Source: DATGHS01 sp035307785 (lineage in GTDB: Bacteria > Planctomycetota > Planctomycetia > Gemmatales > Gemmataceae). Taken from it: a stretch of DNA of 33,489 nt. Positions 1-8,069 of this stretch are shown here, one piece after another. Within the stretch, counting starts at the first letter, position 1. Each line of letters opens with the position of its first letter. The position numbers and the translations under genes are program-made. Below the pieces are notes generated by a model. The model searched no databases. It worked only from the letters and a program-made list of their open reading frames with translations, and had not been told where the DNA came from. The stretch lies in NCBI GenBank assembly GCA_035307785.1, contig DATGHS010000434.1:1-33489 (forward strand). The letters are read 5' to 3'.

Positions 1-1573
1 ACAAGCCCGGCAAGCCTAGGGCCGCGAAGAAGATGATCGCACTGATCCCGCCGTAAAACGGCATGGGTTCCATGAGTCCGCGGAAGTTATCGAGATTGCG
101 ATGGTGCGCCCGGTCATAAATGACGCCGACGAGGAAGAACATGCCGGCCGAACTCACGCCGTGGGCAATCATCTGGAACATGGCGCCGTTCATGGCCCAC
201 GACCAGTATTGCCGCTCGTTGCCGTAGGACCAGGCGGCAATTCCCAGGATGACGTAGCCCATATGGCTGACCGAGCTATATGCCACGAGCTTCTTGAAAT
301 CGGTTTGGGCCATGGCGGCGAAGGCGCCGTAGACGATGTTGATGATGCCGAAGAGGCCGATCCACCAGGCGAGCTGTTCCGCCGCCCAGGGGCATATCGG
401 ATAGGCAATACGTAAGATGCCGTAACCGCCCATCTTTAGCAACACGCCGGCCAGAATCATGCTAATGGGCGTAGGCGCTTCCACGTGCGCATCGGGCAAC
501 CAGGTGTGGAACGGGAATACCGGCACCTTGATGGCAAAGCCGACAAAGAGCAGCAAGAACATCGCATACTGAAACGTCTTCGTGAAAAACGGTTGCTTCA
601 GCCGCTCGCGCACGGCGTTTTGCTGGGCAGTCGGCAGGCTATCCAGGCGCTTCCATTCATAGCCGCTAGTCTGGCCGCGCTCGCGGACCGGTACGGCCAC
701 CGGAATTTCGCCTTCGCGGCCGGCCAACTTCAAGAAAGCCGCCCGGCCCACGCGCTGCAAGCTGACCAGGTCGAACGAATTCACGGGCTGGGCCGTAGGC
801 GCAGGCGGGGCCATCCGCGGTCCGCCTTCCGGACCAGCTTCGCCGGCCGGCGCCCGCACCTCAGCTCTGCGCGGGTCCACAAAATCGCGGATATCCGTGA
901 AGTAGAAACCCAACAGCGCCACGAGAATAAACACGCTGCCCAACAGCGTGTACAGGAAGAACTTGATGGCCGCATATTCCCGCCGCGGTCCGCCCCAGAC
1001 GCCGATGAGGAAGTACATCGGCAGCAGCATCACTTCCCAGAAAATGTAGAACAGGAAGAAATCCAGCGCCAGGAACGTGCCCACCATGCCCGTTTCCAAA
1101 ATGAGGAAGAGCATCAGGTAGCCCTTCACGTAGCGCTCGATCTTCCAACTCGCGATAATGGCTAAAAAACTCAGGATCGTGGTGAGCAAGAGCAGGGGCA
1201 TGCTGATGCCATCGACGCCCAGGTAATAGTCGATATTGAAGCGCTCGATCCACTGCGTACGAGCCACATAGTCATTCGAAACCGCCGGCGCGGAGCTGGC
1301 CGCCCGCTTGCCTGCTTCCTCGGCCCGCTCCTCCAGTGAGGCCGACTGACTATGCATGGCCCGCCGCCCCGGCGACACGGTCGCAGAGCGATCGAGCAAG
1401 TTGTAATAATCCACAAAAATAAACAGGCTGAACACCATGGTGAGCGCACTGCCCAGCAATGCAAACCAGCGCATCCATTCTTCCGTTCCCTTTGGGAAGA
1501 GTAACAGCGCCAGCGCAAACATGCTCGGCAGGAAGATCACCAGCGACATCATGATCATGTCAGTTTCGGGCAT
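1..1573 (-). CDS. nuoM: NADH-quinone oxidoreductase subunit M (NuoM), 3' end beyond the window
   Basis: This is the proton-pumping antiporter-like membrane subunit M of complex I. The visible 524 codons start at an ATG at 1573 (MPETDMIMMS) and run off the left edge. Family marks are the TM5 glutamate in YIFWEVMLLPMYFLIG (Glu180), the lysine in FAIKVPVFPFHTWLPDAH (Lys348), and the stretch MAQTDFKKLVAYSSVSHMGY. Two hydrophilic insertions stand out: about residues 62-112 (Glu/Arg/Ala/Ser-rich) and about 226-330, which includes a Pro/Ala-rich stretch and is much longer than the short loop I expect there. No clear Shine-Dalgarno precedes the ATG. It follows nuoL on the same strand after about 70 bases that hold a perfect hairpin. 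Identity is very secure; the exact start is moderately sure. Confidence 0.95.
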   Translation of the reverse strand, partial: MPETDMIMMSLVIFLPSMFALALLLFPKGTEEWMRWFALLGSALTMVFSLFIFVDYYNLLDRSATVSPGRRAMHSQSASLEERAEEAGKRAASSAPAVSNDYVARTQWIERFNIDYYLGVDGISMPLLLLTTILSFLAIIASWKIERYVKGYLMLFLILETGMVGTFLALDFFLFYIFWEVMLLPMYFLIGVWGGPRREYAAIKFFLYTLLGSVFILVALLGFYFTDIRDFVDPRRAEVRAPAGEAGPEGGPRMAPPAPTAQPVNSFDLVSLQRVGRAAFLKLAGREGEIPVAVPVRERGQTSGYEWKRLDSLPTAQQNAVRERLKQPFFTKTFQYAMFLLLFVGFAIKVPVFPFHTWLPDAHVEAPTPISMILAGVLLKMGGYGILRIAYPICPWAAEQLAWWIGLFGIINIVYGAFAAMAQTDFKKLVAYSSVSHMGYVILGIAAWSYGNERQYWSWAMNGAMFQMIAHGVSSAGMFFLVGVIYDRAHHRNLDNFRGLMEPMPFYGGISAIIFFAALGLPGL

Positions 1574-1597
1574 GCTAATAGTCCGTGGTCAAATGCG

Positions 1598-1644
1598 GCC
1601 GCTTGCGGCTTCGCCGTGCAACTCTCGGCGAAGCCGCAAGCGGC
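1598..1644. repeat. Perfect 19-bp inverted repeat between nuoL and nuoM
   Basis: The arms 1598-1616 and 1626-1644 are perfect reverse complements (core GCCGCTTGCGGCTT) around a 9-base spacer. The right arm touches the nuoL stop codon (1644-1646). There is no T-tract, so it is not a standard intrinsic terminator. The same 14-base arm core recurs at 5133-5209, which suggests a dispersed palindromic repeat or mRNA-stabilising hairpin inside the nuo transcript. Confidence 0.85.
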
Positions 1645-4133
1645 TAATTCTGTGCACTCGCCCAACCCCAAAAGTACGACAAGAGTGCAAAAATCCCAAT
1701 CGCCGCCAATACGAGAAATAGAACGTAGTTTCGGATGTAGCCGGTTTGTATTCGACGCAAGCGCGTGCCGATGAAATAGAACGCATTCGCCGTCACATTC
1801 ACGAGTCCATCCACAATGCCATTATCGATCTTGCCGTCGAGCTTCGAAATCCACACGACGGTGCGGGCGGTGTTGTCGATGATCCAGTCAATCACGCGGG
1901 CATCGAAATTCCGAGCCCAGTGGGAAACGACCAGAGCCGGCCGCACGAGCGCCGCACTGTAGACTTCATCGAAATACCACTTCCGGTCAAAGAGGCGGTA
2001 CAAGGAGGCAAATTGTTCCTTCGTCTCGGCCGGGTCGAACAAGCGGTAGTAGTAAACGAGGGCGGCGATGAGGGCGCCCATAATCGCGGCGAGCAGCGCT
2101 AGCAACCCGGCCGTCGGATGCACCCAACCCCCGGCCTCTTCGAGCAATTCTTCCACCGACTTGAAGTCGGCCGAGACGGCCCCGGGCTGGGAGCTGTGCA
2201 GTAACTTGCCGAGAAAGCTCGCTTCCGCATCCCACGGCGGAGCTCCCCAGGCCACAAAGAAGCTGAACGCGGCCAGCAGAATGAGCGGTATTGTCATCAG
2301 CCACGGCGATTCATGGGCATGCTCGTGAACATGATCGTCCTTCGGTTTGCCCAGAAACGTGAGGAACCACATGCGGAACATATAGAAGCACGTGATGCCC
2401 GCCGTCGCCAGAGGCAAGATCAACAACAACAGATGCTGCCGGTTGACCGAAGCAAAGCCCAGCGCTTGCGCAATGATGGCGTCCTTGCTGTACCAGCCGC
2501 TGAAGAGCGGGGTGCCGGCAATAGCCAGCACTCCCACCAGCATCGTGTAGCCTGTGATGGGCATTTTCTTGAGCAGGCCGCCCATCTTGCGCATGTCCTG
2601 CTCGTGGTGGCAGCCGTAGATCACGCTGCCCGAGCCGAGGAACAGGAGGGCCTTGAAGAAGGCGTGCGTGAACAGGTGGAACAGGCCCGCGACCCAGCCG
2701 CCCACGCCCAGACCGAGCATCATGTAGCCGAGCTGGCTCACAGTGGAATAGGCCAGCACCTTCTTGATGTCATTCATCACGATGGCGATCGTGGCGGCAA
2801 CGAAAAGAGTGATGGCGCCCACATAGGCGATGACCAGCAGGGCTTCCGGTGTAAAGAGCGGGAAGACTCGGCCCACCAAATACACACCGGCGGCGACCAT
2901 CGTCGCCGCATGGATCAGCGCGCTCACCGGCGTGGGGCCTTCCATCGCGTCGGGCAACCATACCTGCAATGGGAATTGTGCCGACTTGCCCACGCAGCCG
3001 GTGAAGATGCCAAGTCCCGCAATCGTGAGCAAGATGTAGGGCATTACGCCCCAGTCGTCGATTGTCGTGCCCGGTTCCGGCCCTTCCTTCAGTTCCTCGG
3101 CATGCACGTGATCTGGAAATAGCAGCACTTGCGAGCCGTCGCTGCTCGGATGAAACACTTGCCGGCCCTTTTCGTCATGCACGTCGCCGCGAATGATGCG
3201 GTCGGCCGTGCCTTCCGGCATGGCGGTGCCGTGGCTATCCATGTGCGGAGCGCGCACGCGCTGGAACATTTCCTGAAAGTTGAAGGTGCCGATAAACGAC
3301 CAGACCAGCATCAGGCCGAGGATAAACCCGGCATCGCCGACGCGGTTGGTGATGAACGCCTTGTTCGCAGCATTCGACGCGCTTTGCCGTTCGTAGTAGA
3401 AGCCGATCAACAGGTACGAGCAGACACCGACCAATTCCCAGCTGATGAACACCTGGAAAAGATTGTCGGCGATTATCAGGTTCAACATCGAAAAACAGAA
3501 CAGCGATAGGTACATGAAGAAGCGGCTATAGCGGCCTTTGCGCCGCAAATGGCCGTCTTCCGTATGCACCTGGTGATCTTCCACGGTCTGGTGCAGCTCC
3601 TCCGACATATAGCCGGCGGAGAACAGGTGGATGAGCATGGCGACAAAGGTCACCATCGTGAACATCACCGCGGCCAAATGGTCGATGTAGTAGCCGAGGT
3701 TGAGCTCGACGGCAGGCCGAACGTCTGTCTCCAACATGCCAACCCGCGCCCAGGTGACATGATCGGCCCACTTGTGGTCGGCTTCGTGGGAATGGCCATG
3801 TTGGTGTCCGGCGGGCTTCGTCTCAGTTTCCGTACCTGAGGTTTGCACTTCATCATGATGATGGCCGACACCCTTGTCGTTCAAGAACCACACCAGGCCC
3901 GTTGCGCTCAGGATGAACGAGAGCGCGATTGCTCCGGTCGCGACGTACGCTCCGATGCGGACGGGCTGATCGCCGCCGAAGAGCCAGTATAACGTCGCTC
4001 CGAAGCCGTTGCCGCCGTATGGCCGGGCCGCATTCCGCAGCGCGCCGATCAGAAGCAAAATCACGAACGACGCCAGCGGCAACAGCGTGGCGATGACGTA
4101 TAGTAGGCCCGGGTGTTCGTGAATATTCCACAT
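1644..4133 (-). CDS. nuoL: NADH-quinone oxidoreductase subunit L (NuoL) with His-rich insertion
   Basis: This is the largest antiporter-like subunit of complex I, carrying the C-terminal lateral helix. Starting at the ATG at 4133 (MWNIHEHPGLL) it is 829 residues; an upstream TTG at 4190 would add only non-membrane sequence. Key residues are Glu233 in SWELVGVCSYLLIGFYY, Lys383 in VGKSAQFPLQVWLPDAMEGP, and NDIKKVLAYSTVSQLGYMM. It is longer than typical NuoL (about 610-690). Extra sequence sits in a histidine-rich loop at about 91-125 (HHHDE, GHQHGHSHEADH), a charged insertion at about 290-360, and a smaller His/Glu stretch (DDHVHEHAHE). It lies between nuoK and nuoM in one polycistron. Confidence 0.96.
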   Translation of the reverse strand: MWNIHEHPGLLYVIATLLPLASFVILLLIGALRNAARPYGGNGFGATLYWLFGGDQPVRIGAYVATGAIALSFILSATGLVWFLNDKGVGHHHDEVQTSGTETETKPAGHQHGHSHEADHKWADHVTWARVGMLETDVRPAVELNLGYYIDHLAAVMFTMVTFVAMLIHLFSAGYMSEELHQTVEDHQVHTEDGHLRRKGRYSRFFMYLSLFCFSMLNLIIADNLFQVFISWELVGVCSYLLIGFYYERQSASNAANKAFITNRVGDAGFILGLMLVWSFIGTFNFQEMFQRVRAPHMDSHGTAMPEGTADRIIRGDVHDEKGRQVFHPSSDGSQVLLFPDHVHAEELKEGPEPGTTIDDWGVMPYILLTIAGLGIFTGCVGKSAQFPLQVWLPDAMEGPTPVSALIHAATMVAAGVYLVGRVFPLFTPEALLVIAYVGAITLFVAATIAIVMNDIKKVLAYSTVSQLGYMMLGLGVGGWVAGLFHLFTHAFFKALLFLGSGSVIYGCHHEQDMRKMGGLLKKMPITGYTMLVGVLAIAGTPLFSGWYSKDAIIAQALGFASVNRQHLLLLILPLATAGITCFYMFRMWFLTFLGKPKDDHVHEHAHESPWLMTIPLILLAAFSFFVAWGAPPWDAEASFLGKLLHSSQPGAVSADFKSVEELLEEAGGWVHPTAGLLALLAAIMGALIAALVYYYRLFDPAETKEQFASLYRLFDRKWYFDEVYSAALVRPALVVSHWARNFDARVIDWIIDNTARTVVWISKLDGKIDNGIVDGLVNVTANAFYFIGTRLRRIQTGYIRNYVLFLVLAAIGIFALLSYFWGWASAQN

Positions 4134-4153
4134 ATCAGTCAATTGTCCATTGT

Positions 4154-4199
4154 CCGTAGTCAGTGGTAGATCAAGTATGCGACTTACCAATGACTACGG
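4154..4199. repeat. Imperfect inverted repeat between nuoK and nuoL
   Basis: Arms 4154-4168 and 4185-4199 pair over 15 bases with one mismatch (CCGTAGTCAGTGGTA against the complement of TACCAATGACTACGG) around a 16-base spacer. The motif resembles the low-complexity TCCGT(A/G)GTCA string also seen at 1579-1590. No gene fits in this roughly 70-base gap, and the function is unknown. Confidence 0.6.
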
Positions 4200-4207
4200 G
4201 CTACTGA

Positions 4208-4522
4208 CTATCCCTTTAACTCTTCTGCCGTGTCCACGTCCACACTGGTGTGGTTGTTGTAGAAGTTCAGCACAATTGCCAGGCCGATGGCGGCCTCTGC
4301 AGCGGCCATCACAATCACGAACAGCGCGAATATCTGTCCTTCCACGCGGAAGGTAGGATTGTAGTACGAGAAGGCGACGAAGTTCACATTCGCGCCATTG
4401 AGGACCAGCTCCACGCCCATCAGAATTCCAATGGCGTTGCGCTTGGTGGCCATGCACACGGCCCCGCAGACAAACAGCAAGGCGCCCAGCAATAAAAAGG
4501 CTTGCAGGCTGATATCGTTCAT
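4208..4522 (-). CDS. nuoK: NADH-quinone oxidoreductase subunit K (NuoK)
   Basis: This is a small three-helix membrane subunit of complex I in the E-channel of the proton path. It is 104 residues, the normal family length. The two conserved membrane glutamates are visible in GVELVLNGANVNFVAFS (TM2) and MAAAEAAIGLAIVLNF (TM3). The ATG at 4522 overlaps the nuoJ stop by four bases (ATGA), and GAGGAG lies seven bases upstream, so translation is probably coupled to nuoJ. Confidence 0.97.
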   Translation of the reverse strand: MNDISLQAFLLLGALLFVCGAVCMATKRNAIGILMGVELVLNGANVNFVAFSYYNPTFRVEGQIFALFVIVMAAAEAAIGLAIVLNFYNNHTSVDVDTAEELKG

Positions 4523-5115
4523 GCGGGGGCTCCTCGTCGGCGCTTTGCCCGGGCCAGATACGCGGCTCCGATGAGCACCACCAGCAAATGCACGGAGACG
4601 ATTTCAAACGGCAACAAGTAGCCCATGCGCCTTCGTTCATGATCGGCGGATGCGATGCCGGTCATGTTGGCCTCGGGTGTGGCCTGCGGTACACCGAGTA
4701 ACGCCTGCCCCAGCTGGGCGGTGGTGGGCGAAGTCGCGGGATTCACTTCCGGCTCATTCCCCAAGCTGGGCCACGTCGTGGTTAGCACACTGATCGCGAG
4801 TGTGGCGTACAAGCCGCAGCCGACAATCAGAGAAAACGCCCACTCGCCGATACTGGTGCGCAAATTGACGAACGGCCCCTGGGCCGTGAGCATGACGCCG
4901 AAGACCACGAGCACCAGTGTGCCACCCACGTATACGATCAGCTGTGCGGCACCAATGAAGTCGGCCGCAAGTAGGAAGTACACGCCCGCCGTCCCGGCCA
5001 AGGTGAAGAGCAACCACGCCGCTGCCCGCACTATGTTCTGCGTGACCACCACCATAATTGCCGACAGACCCGTGAGGGCGGCGGCAATGTAGAAAAGGGC
5101 AGTGAAGAAACTCAT
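4519..5115 (-). CDS. nuoJ: NADH-quinone oxidoreductase subunit J (NuoJ)
   Basis: This is a membrane subunit of complex I beside NuoK. The start at 5115 (MSFFTALFYIAAALTG) gives 198 residues. An upstream start at 5178 would translate a palindromic repeat and is unlikely. The conserved TM3 region is present (DFIGAAQLIVYVGGTLVLVVFGVML), which in the family carries the pi-bulge that switches on coupling. A hydrophilic loop of about 40 residues precedes the last helix (LLPFEIVSVHLLVVLIGAAYLA). The upstream neighbour is nuoH, with no nuoI between them. The last codon overlaps the nuoK start. Confidence 0.95.
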   Translation of the reverse strand: MSFFTALFYIAAALTGLSAIMVVVTQNIVRAAAWLLFTLAGTAGVYFLLAADFIGAAQLIVYVGGTLVLVVFGVMLTAQGPFVNLRTSIGEWAFSLIVGCGLYATLAISVLTTTWPSLGNEPEVNPATSPTTAQLGQALLGVPQATPEANMTGIASADHERRRMGYLLPFEIVSVHLLVVLIGAAYLARAKRRRGAPA

Positions 5116-5132
5116 GGTGAAAAATCCCAATC

Positions 5133-5209
5133 GCCGCTTGCGGCTTTGCGCTCGCGGCGAGCAAACCGCGATTCCCAATTTTGGACACGAGCGCTAAGCC
5201 GCAAGCGGC
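5133..5209. repeat. Long inverted repeat between nuoH and nuoJ
   Basis: Arms 5133-5154 and 5188-5209 pair over 22 bases with one mismatch, around a 33-base spacer. The outer 14 bases (GCCGCTTGCGGCTT and complement) are identical to the arm core of the hairpin at 1598-1644. The element fills nearly all of the nuoH-nuoJ gap, where nuoI would normally sit. Confidence 0.8.
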
Positions 5210-5216
5210 CGAATCG

Positions 5217-6500
5217 TTATCCCCGCATCGCCGGCGGTTTCAGCGCCCAGCCGGTCACGCCGGGCGGGGCCAGGCTGCGCGTCTTCCACAACTTCGCGCC
5301 CATTCGCAACAGCCAAAGCACCGTAATAATCGCCACCGGGTACTTCCATATCGTGGTCGGCGAAATCGTAATTTTGCCGTCCCACCAGAGGACCGGTGAG
5401 CCAACCGCCGATGTCCACGCCAGCGACGTGGCCACTACCTGCCACACGCAAACCCCGGCTAACAACACGCAGCTAATCGGCAGGAAATATTTCAAGCACG
5501 TCATCATCACCTGGTCGATGCGCAGTCGCGGCAATGTCCAACGCACCCACATCATCACAAACACACCGAGCCAACCTTTGAGGATGAACACGACCACATT
5601 GATTAGATTGCCAACCACGAACCCGGCCGGGCCAATCCACTTCTGGAATTGATCGCTCAGCTCGAAGGGCAACAGTCCGGTGTTCCAGCCGCCCAGGAAT
5701 AACGTGGCCGCGATGCCGGAGACAGCGAACATGCTGCCGTATTCGGCCATGAAGAACAGCAGCCAACGGAAACCGGAGTATTCCGTGTGAAAACCGGCCA
5801 CTAGTTCGCTCTCGGCTTCGGCCAAGTCAAACGGGGCTCGCTTGCAGCTCGACGTGGCGCAAATAAAGAAGACCCAGAACGCCCCGAAGGTGAACGGATC
5901 GTGGAAAATGTACCAGTTCCAAAAGAAACCGGTTTGTTGAAGGACGACCGTGTTCAAGTTGAGTGTGCCGGCGACGATGACCGGCACCAGTACGCAAATC
6001 GCCCGCGGGACTTCGTAGCTGACCACCTGGGCGGCTTCGCGCAAGCCGCCGAAGAGCGACCATTTGCTGCCCGAGCCATAGCCGGCCAGGATGACGCCGA
6101 AAATTTCGCTCGACATGACCGCGAGCATGAAAAAGACCGCGATATTCAGTTCCTTGGCCACGAAGTGGTTGCCGAAAGGCAGGGCGAGAAACGCCACGAA
6201 GGAGCCGCACACCGCAATATAGGGAGCGAGCCGGAACAGGAAGTGATCCGCATCGCCGGGGATGCTGTCTTCTTTGCACAGCAACTTCACGCCGTCGGCG
6301 ATGGTTTGTAGCCAGCCGAACTTGCCGCCCACGCGCGTCGGGCCCAAGCGGTCTTGAATGCGGCCGGAAACTTTCCGTTCCAGCCAAACGAAGAAGATGG
6401 CGGAAGCGAGCATGAAACCCATCAGAATGAAGCCGGACGCCAGCGCCCAAGCTACTTCGGTCTGAGTGGGATTGAGAATATGCTCCAACAAATCCTTCAC
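5217..6500 (-). CDS. nuoH: NADH-quinone oxidoreductase subunit H (NuoH)
   Basis: This is the membrane subunit that forms the quinone chamber at the junction of the two arms of complex I. The GTG at 6500 (VKDLLEHILNPTQ) is preceded by GAGG eight bases upstream and gives 427 residues. A TTG at 6542 is in frame but has no ribosome binding site. Family marks are ERKVSGRIQDRLGPTRVGG followed by ADGVKLLCKED, and the quinone-site loop APFDLAEAESELVAGFHTEY. It is the first nuo gene here and is divergent from lspA. The C-terminal part after about residue 330 (LWWDGKITISPTTIWKYP) is longer than in short NuoH proteins. Confidence 0.95.
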   Translation of the reverse strand: MKDLLEHILNPTQTEVAWALASGFILMGFMLASAIFFVWLERKVSGRIQDRLGPTRVGGKFGWLQTIADGVKLLCKEDSIPGDADHFLFRLAPYIAVCGSFVAFLALPFGNHFVAKELNIAVFFMLAVMSSEIFGVILAGYGSGSKWSLFGGLREAAQVVSYEVPRAICVLVPVIVAGTLNLNTVVLQQTGFFWNWYIFHDPFTFGAFWVFFICATSSCKRAPFDLAEAESELVAGFHTEYSGFRWLLFFMAEYGSMFAVSGIAATLFLGGWNTGLLPFELSDQFQKWIGPAGFVVGNLINVVVFILKGWLGVFVMMWVRWTLPRLRIDQVMMTCLKYFLPISCVLLAGVCVWQVVATSLAWTSAVGSPVLWWDGKITISPTTIWKYPVAIITVLWLLRMGAKLWKTRSLAPPGVTGWALKPPAMRG

Positions 6501-6844
6501 GGTGCGAGCCTCTACCGTGCAATTCCCGGGAAGTCGTTTCAATGGGAGATGATTTATGGGCGCGCGCAGATGGTGACAAGGTACAAGAACGGCGATGGCA
6601 AGGAAATGCGCACCGATCCTTATGCCGTGCGGCCCGGTAAAATTGGGAACGCTTGGGAACCAGGCAAGGCAATGCGGATCGGAATCATGCCGGATTCGGA
6701 TTGCACGGAATCGGCCGAGCCGCTATGGGCCGCAATTGAACGGCCGCCAGCCGGCCGAGCTGGTCCTTGACGGTTTCCACGGCAAGGATTATCGTGAATC
6801 GAAGGGCAGCGAAGTCGAACCGAGCAGAGGCGTGGGAAGTGGCC
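6501..6844. other. Divergent intergenic region nuoH / lspA (344 bases)
   Basis: No convincing gene is visible here. It holds the lspA promoter candidate (6767-6795). I could not pick out a promoter for nuoH on the other strand with confidence. Short open frames on either strand lack ribosome binding sites and recognisable products. Confidence 0.6.
6767..6795 (+). promoter_or_regulatory. Predicted sigma-70-type promoter of lspA
   Basis: A -35 TTGACG (6767-6772), a 17-base spacer and a -10 TATCGT (6790-6795) lie about 50 bases before the lspA ATG. The -35 matches consensus at 5 of 6 positions and the -10 at 4 of 6. Confidence 0.5.
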
Positions 6845-7477
6845 ATGGCGCAAAAGTCATTTCGTAGTTGGTTGCTCATTCTGGCTGTGGTTGGAGCCAG
6901 CCTGGATCAAGTCACGAAATACAGCGTTTTTCATTGGCTTCAGCAGGATAGCCATTTACACCGCGATGATGTCAGCAGAACGGCGTTCGGGTCGGCCGAT
7001 GTCATTCCCAACGCTTTCAAACTGTATTGTCAGTACTCGACCGATACGTCGGACGGCGCCTTTCAGCCACAAGTTAACCAGGGCGCTTTATTCGGCTTTC
7101 TCAACGAACATAAAGGGGCCGCGAACTCTATTTTTGCGCTGGTAAGCGTGGCTGCCGGCGTGGCGATTGTGGTTTGGAGCTATCGCCGAAGTTCGCCCGG
7201 CGACTGGCTCCTTTCCACGGCCCTGGGCCTCATTCTCGCCGGCACGATTGGCAACTTGTACGACCGCATCATCTTCCACGGCGTGCGCGATTTCTTGTAC
7301 TGGTACTATTACGTCAACTGGCCGGTCTTCAACGTGGCCGATTGCTGCCTGGTCTGCGGCGCGTTTTTGCTGCTTGCCCAGGCCTTCTTCGCGAAGCCGG
7401 TAACGAACAACCAAGCGGCAATCGTGCCGGCGACCGTTGAACCGAATCTCGCCCCGGAAATGGCCCGAATTAACTGA
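6845..7477 (+). CDS. lspA: Lipoprotein signal peptidase (signal peptidase II)
   Basis: This inner-membrane aspartyl protease cleaves prolipoprotein signal peptides after lipidation. The chosen ATG at 6845 (MAQKSFRSWL) gives 210 residues with four hydrophobic segments. The active-site dyad is visible as Asp140 in GNLYDR and Asp166 in VFNVAD; the NQGALFGFL motif (about 78-86) is also present. At 210 residues it is longer than the 160-170 usual for the family. The extra length is in the loop after TM1 (about 35-75), which is polar and has no obvious domain. It has its own promoter and a strong terminator, so it is probably monocistronic. Confidence 0.95.
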   Translation: MAQKSFRSWLLILAVVGASLDQVTKYSVFHWLQQDSHLHRDDVSRTAFGSADVIPNAFKLYCQYSTDTSDGAFQPQVNQGALFGFLNEHKGAANSIFALVSVAAGVAIVVWSYRRSSPGDWLLSTALGLILAGTIGNLYDRIIFHGVRDFLYWYYYVNWPVFNVADCCLVCGAFLLLAQAFFAKPVTNNQAAIVPATVEPNLAPEMARIN

Positions 7478-7505
7478 GCGTTGGTTTTTTCGTTGTGTGT
7501 GAAGC

Positions 7506-7542
7506 ACCGGCCCGCGGTTAACCTCCGCGGGCCGGTTTTTTT
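7506..7542 (+). terminator. Rho-independent terminator of lspA
   Basis: A perfect 12-bp stem (ACCGGCCCGCGG, 7506-7517, with 7525-7536) encloses a 7-base loop and runs into seven T residues (7536-7542). It lies 28 bases after the lspA stop. Confidence 0.93.
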
Positions 7543-7709
7543 CAGGCGTTCAAATCCAGCCAGCGCTGGAGGGAGATGGCTTCAGCCTCGTCGGACTCGG
7601 CATCGGGAAGAGAGGATTGGGATTGAGATAATTCAGAATGCAGAATTCGGAAGCTGCCGTCATCTTCGTTGTGATTATCTGTGCGGATTTCTTCGTTGCC
7701 CTTGCTCAT
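7542..7709 (-). CDS. Small acidic hypothetical protein (55 residues)
   Basis: An ATG at 7709 with GGAG five bases upstream opens a 55-codon frame beginning MSKGNEEIRTDNHNEDDGSF and ending EAISLQRWLDLNA. It is acidic and Ser/Gln-rich with no membrane segment, and I do not recognise a family. The stop codon lies on the T-tract of the lspA terminator, so the two convergent units end together. Support is only the ribosome binding site and the compact fit between terminator and gap; it may be spurious. Confidence 0.4.
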   Translation of the reverse strand: MSKGNEEIRTDNHNEDDGSFRILHSELSQSQSSLPDAESDEAEAISLQRWLDLNA

Positions 7710-8069
7710 TTTCGCTCCATTTCCTGACTTGAATCCGCATTCGAGTCTTGAATTCGGCATTCGAATGTTTCTTGGCCGCAGACTTGCGCGAAAAAAAGGC
7801 GTGGCTCCGGCAGCCTGGGTGCGAAACGAGGGGATTGAGTCGAAGCCACGCCATCACCGGCGGCCGTCCCTTCCGCCGCCGCAGCATTGTAGGCGGTCTC
7901 CGAGAGCGCGATGCGAAAATCACTCCGCGATTCGCGAACTTATGCTGGCATTAATGGCAAACTTTGCGGTGTAGAAAACCCGCGAGGCTCGAAGACTCGC
8001 CTTGCAGCTTGGAAAACCGATGGAAATCGTCTTGCCCAAAATACCGCCCCGCGTTACTCTCCGGCTCTC
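7710..8069. other. Intergenic region with a minus-strand terminator-like hairpin (360 bases)
   Basis: No gene is convincing here. The left part carries near-repeats of the type GAATTCGGCATTCGAAT (about 7725-7766). The middle holds a minus-strand hairpin followed by T7 (7791-7852). A further G+C-rich foldable stretch lies at about 7855-7885, and the minus-strand hexamer TACAAT is at 7885-7890. Confidence 0.5.
7791..7852 (-). terminator. Terminator-like hairpin with seven T on the minus strand
   Basis: On the minus strand a 9-bp stem (GGCGTGGCT, 7852-7844, with AGCCACGCC, 7806-7798) closes a 37-base loop and is followed directly by T7 (7797-7791). No minus-strand gene precedes it, so it could end an unannotated small RNA that starts near 7880, where a TACAAT -10-like hexamer lies. 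Confidence 0.4.

Noticed and set aside
2313..3122. Long plus-strand open frame of 269 codons inside nuoL
   Set aside because: It is antisense to an unambiguous NuoL frame, rich in His, Arg and Glu with no domain, and arises from GC-rich codon structure.
7798..7852. tRNA-like or riboswitch-like fold (GCGTGGC/GCCACGC stem; GGTGATGG string recalling fluoride riboswitches)
   Set aside because: It is too short for a tRNA, and the conserved 3' parts of the fluoride motif are missing.
7860..7890. SRP (4.5S) RNA core, because of a CGGAAGG-type string on the minus strand
   Set aside because: The flanking AGCAGC and the symmetric loop of the SRP core are absent.
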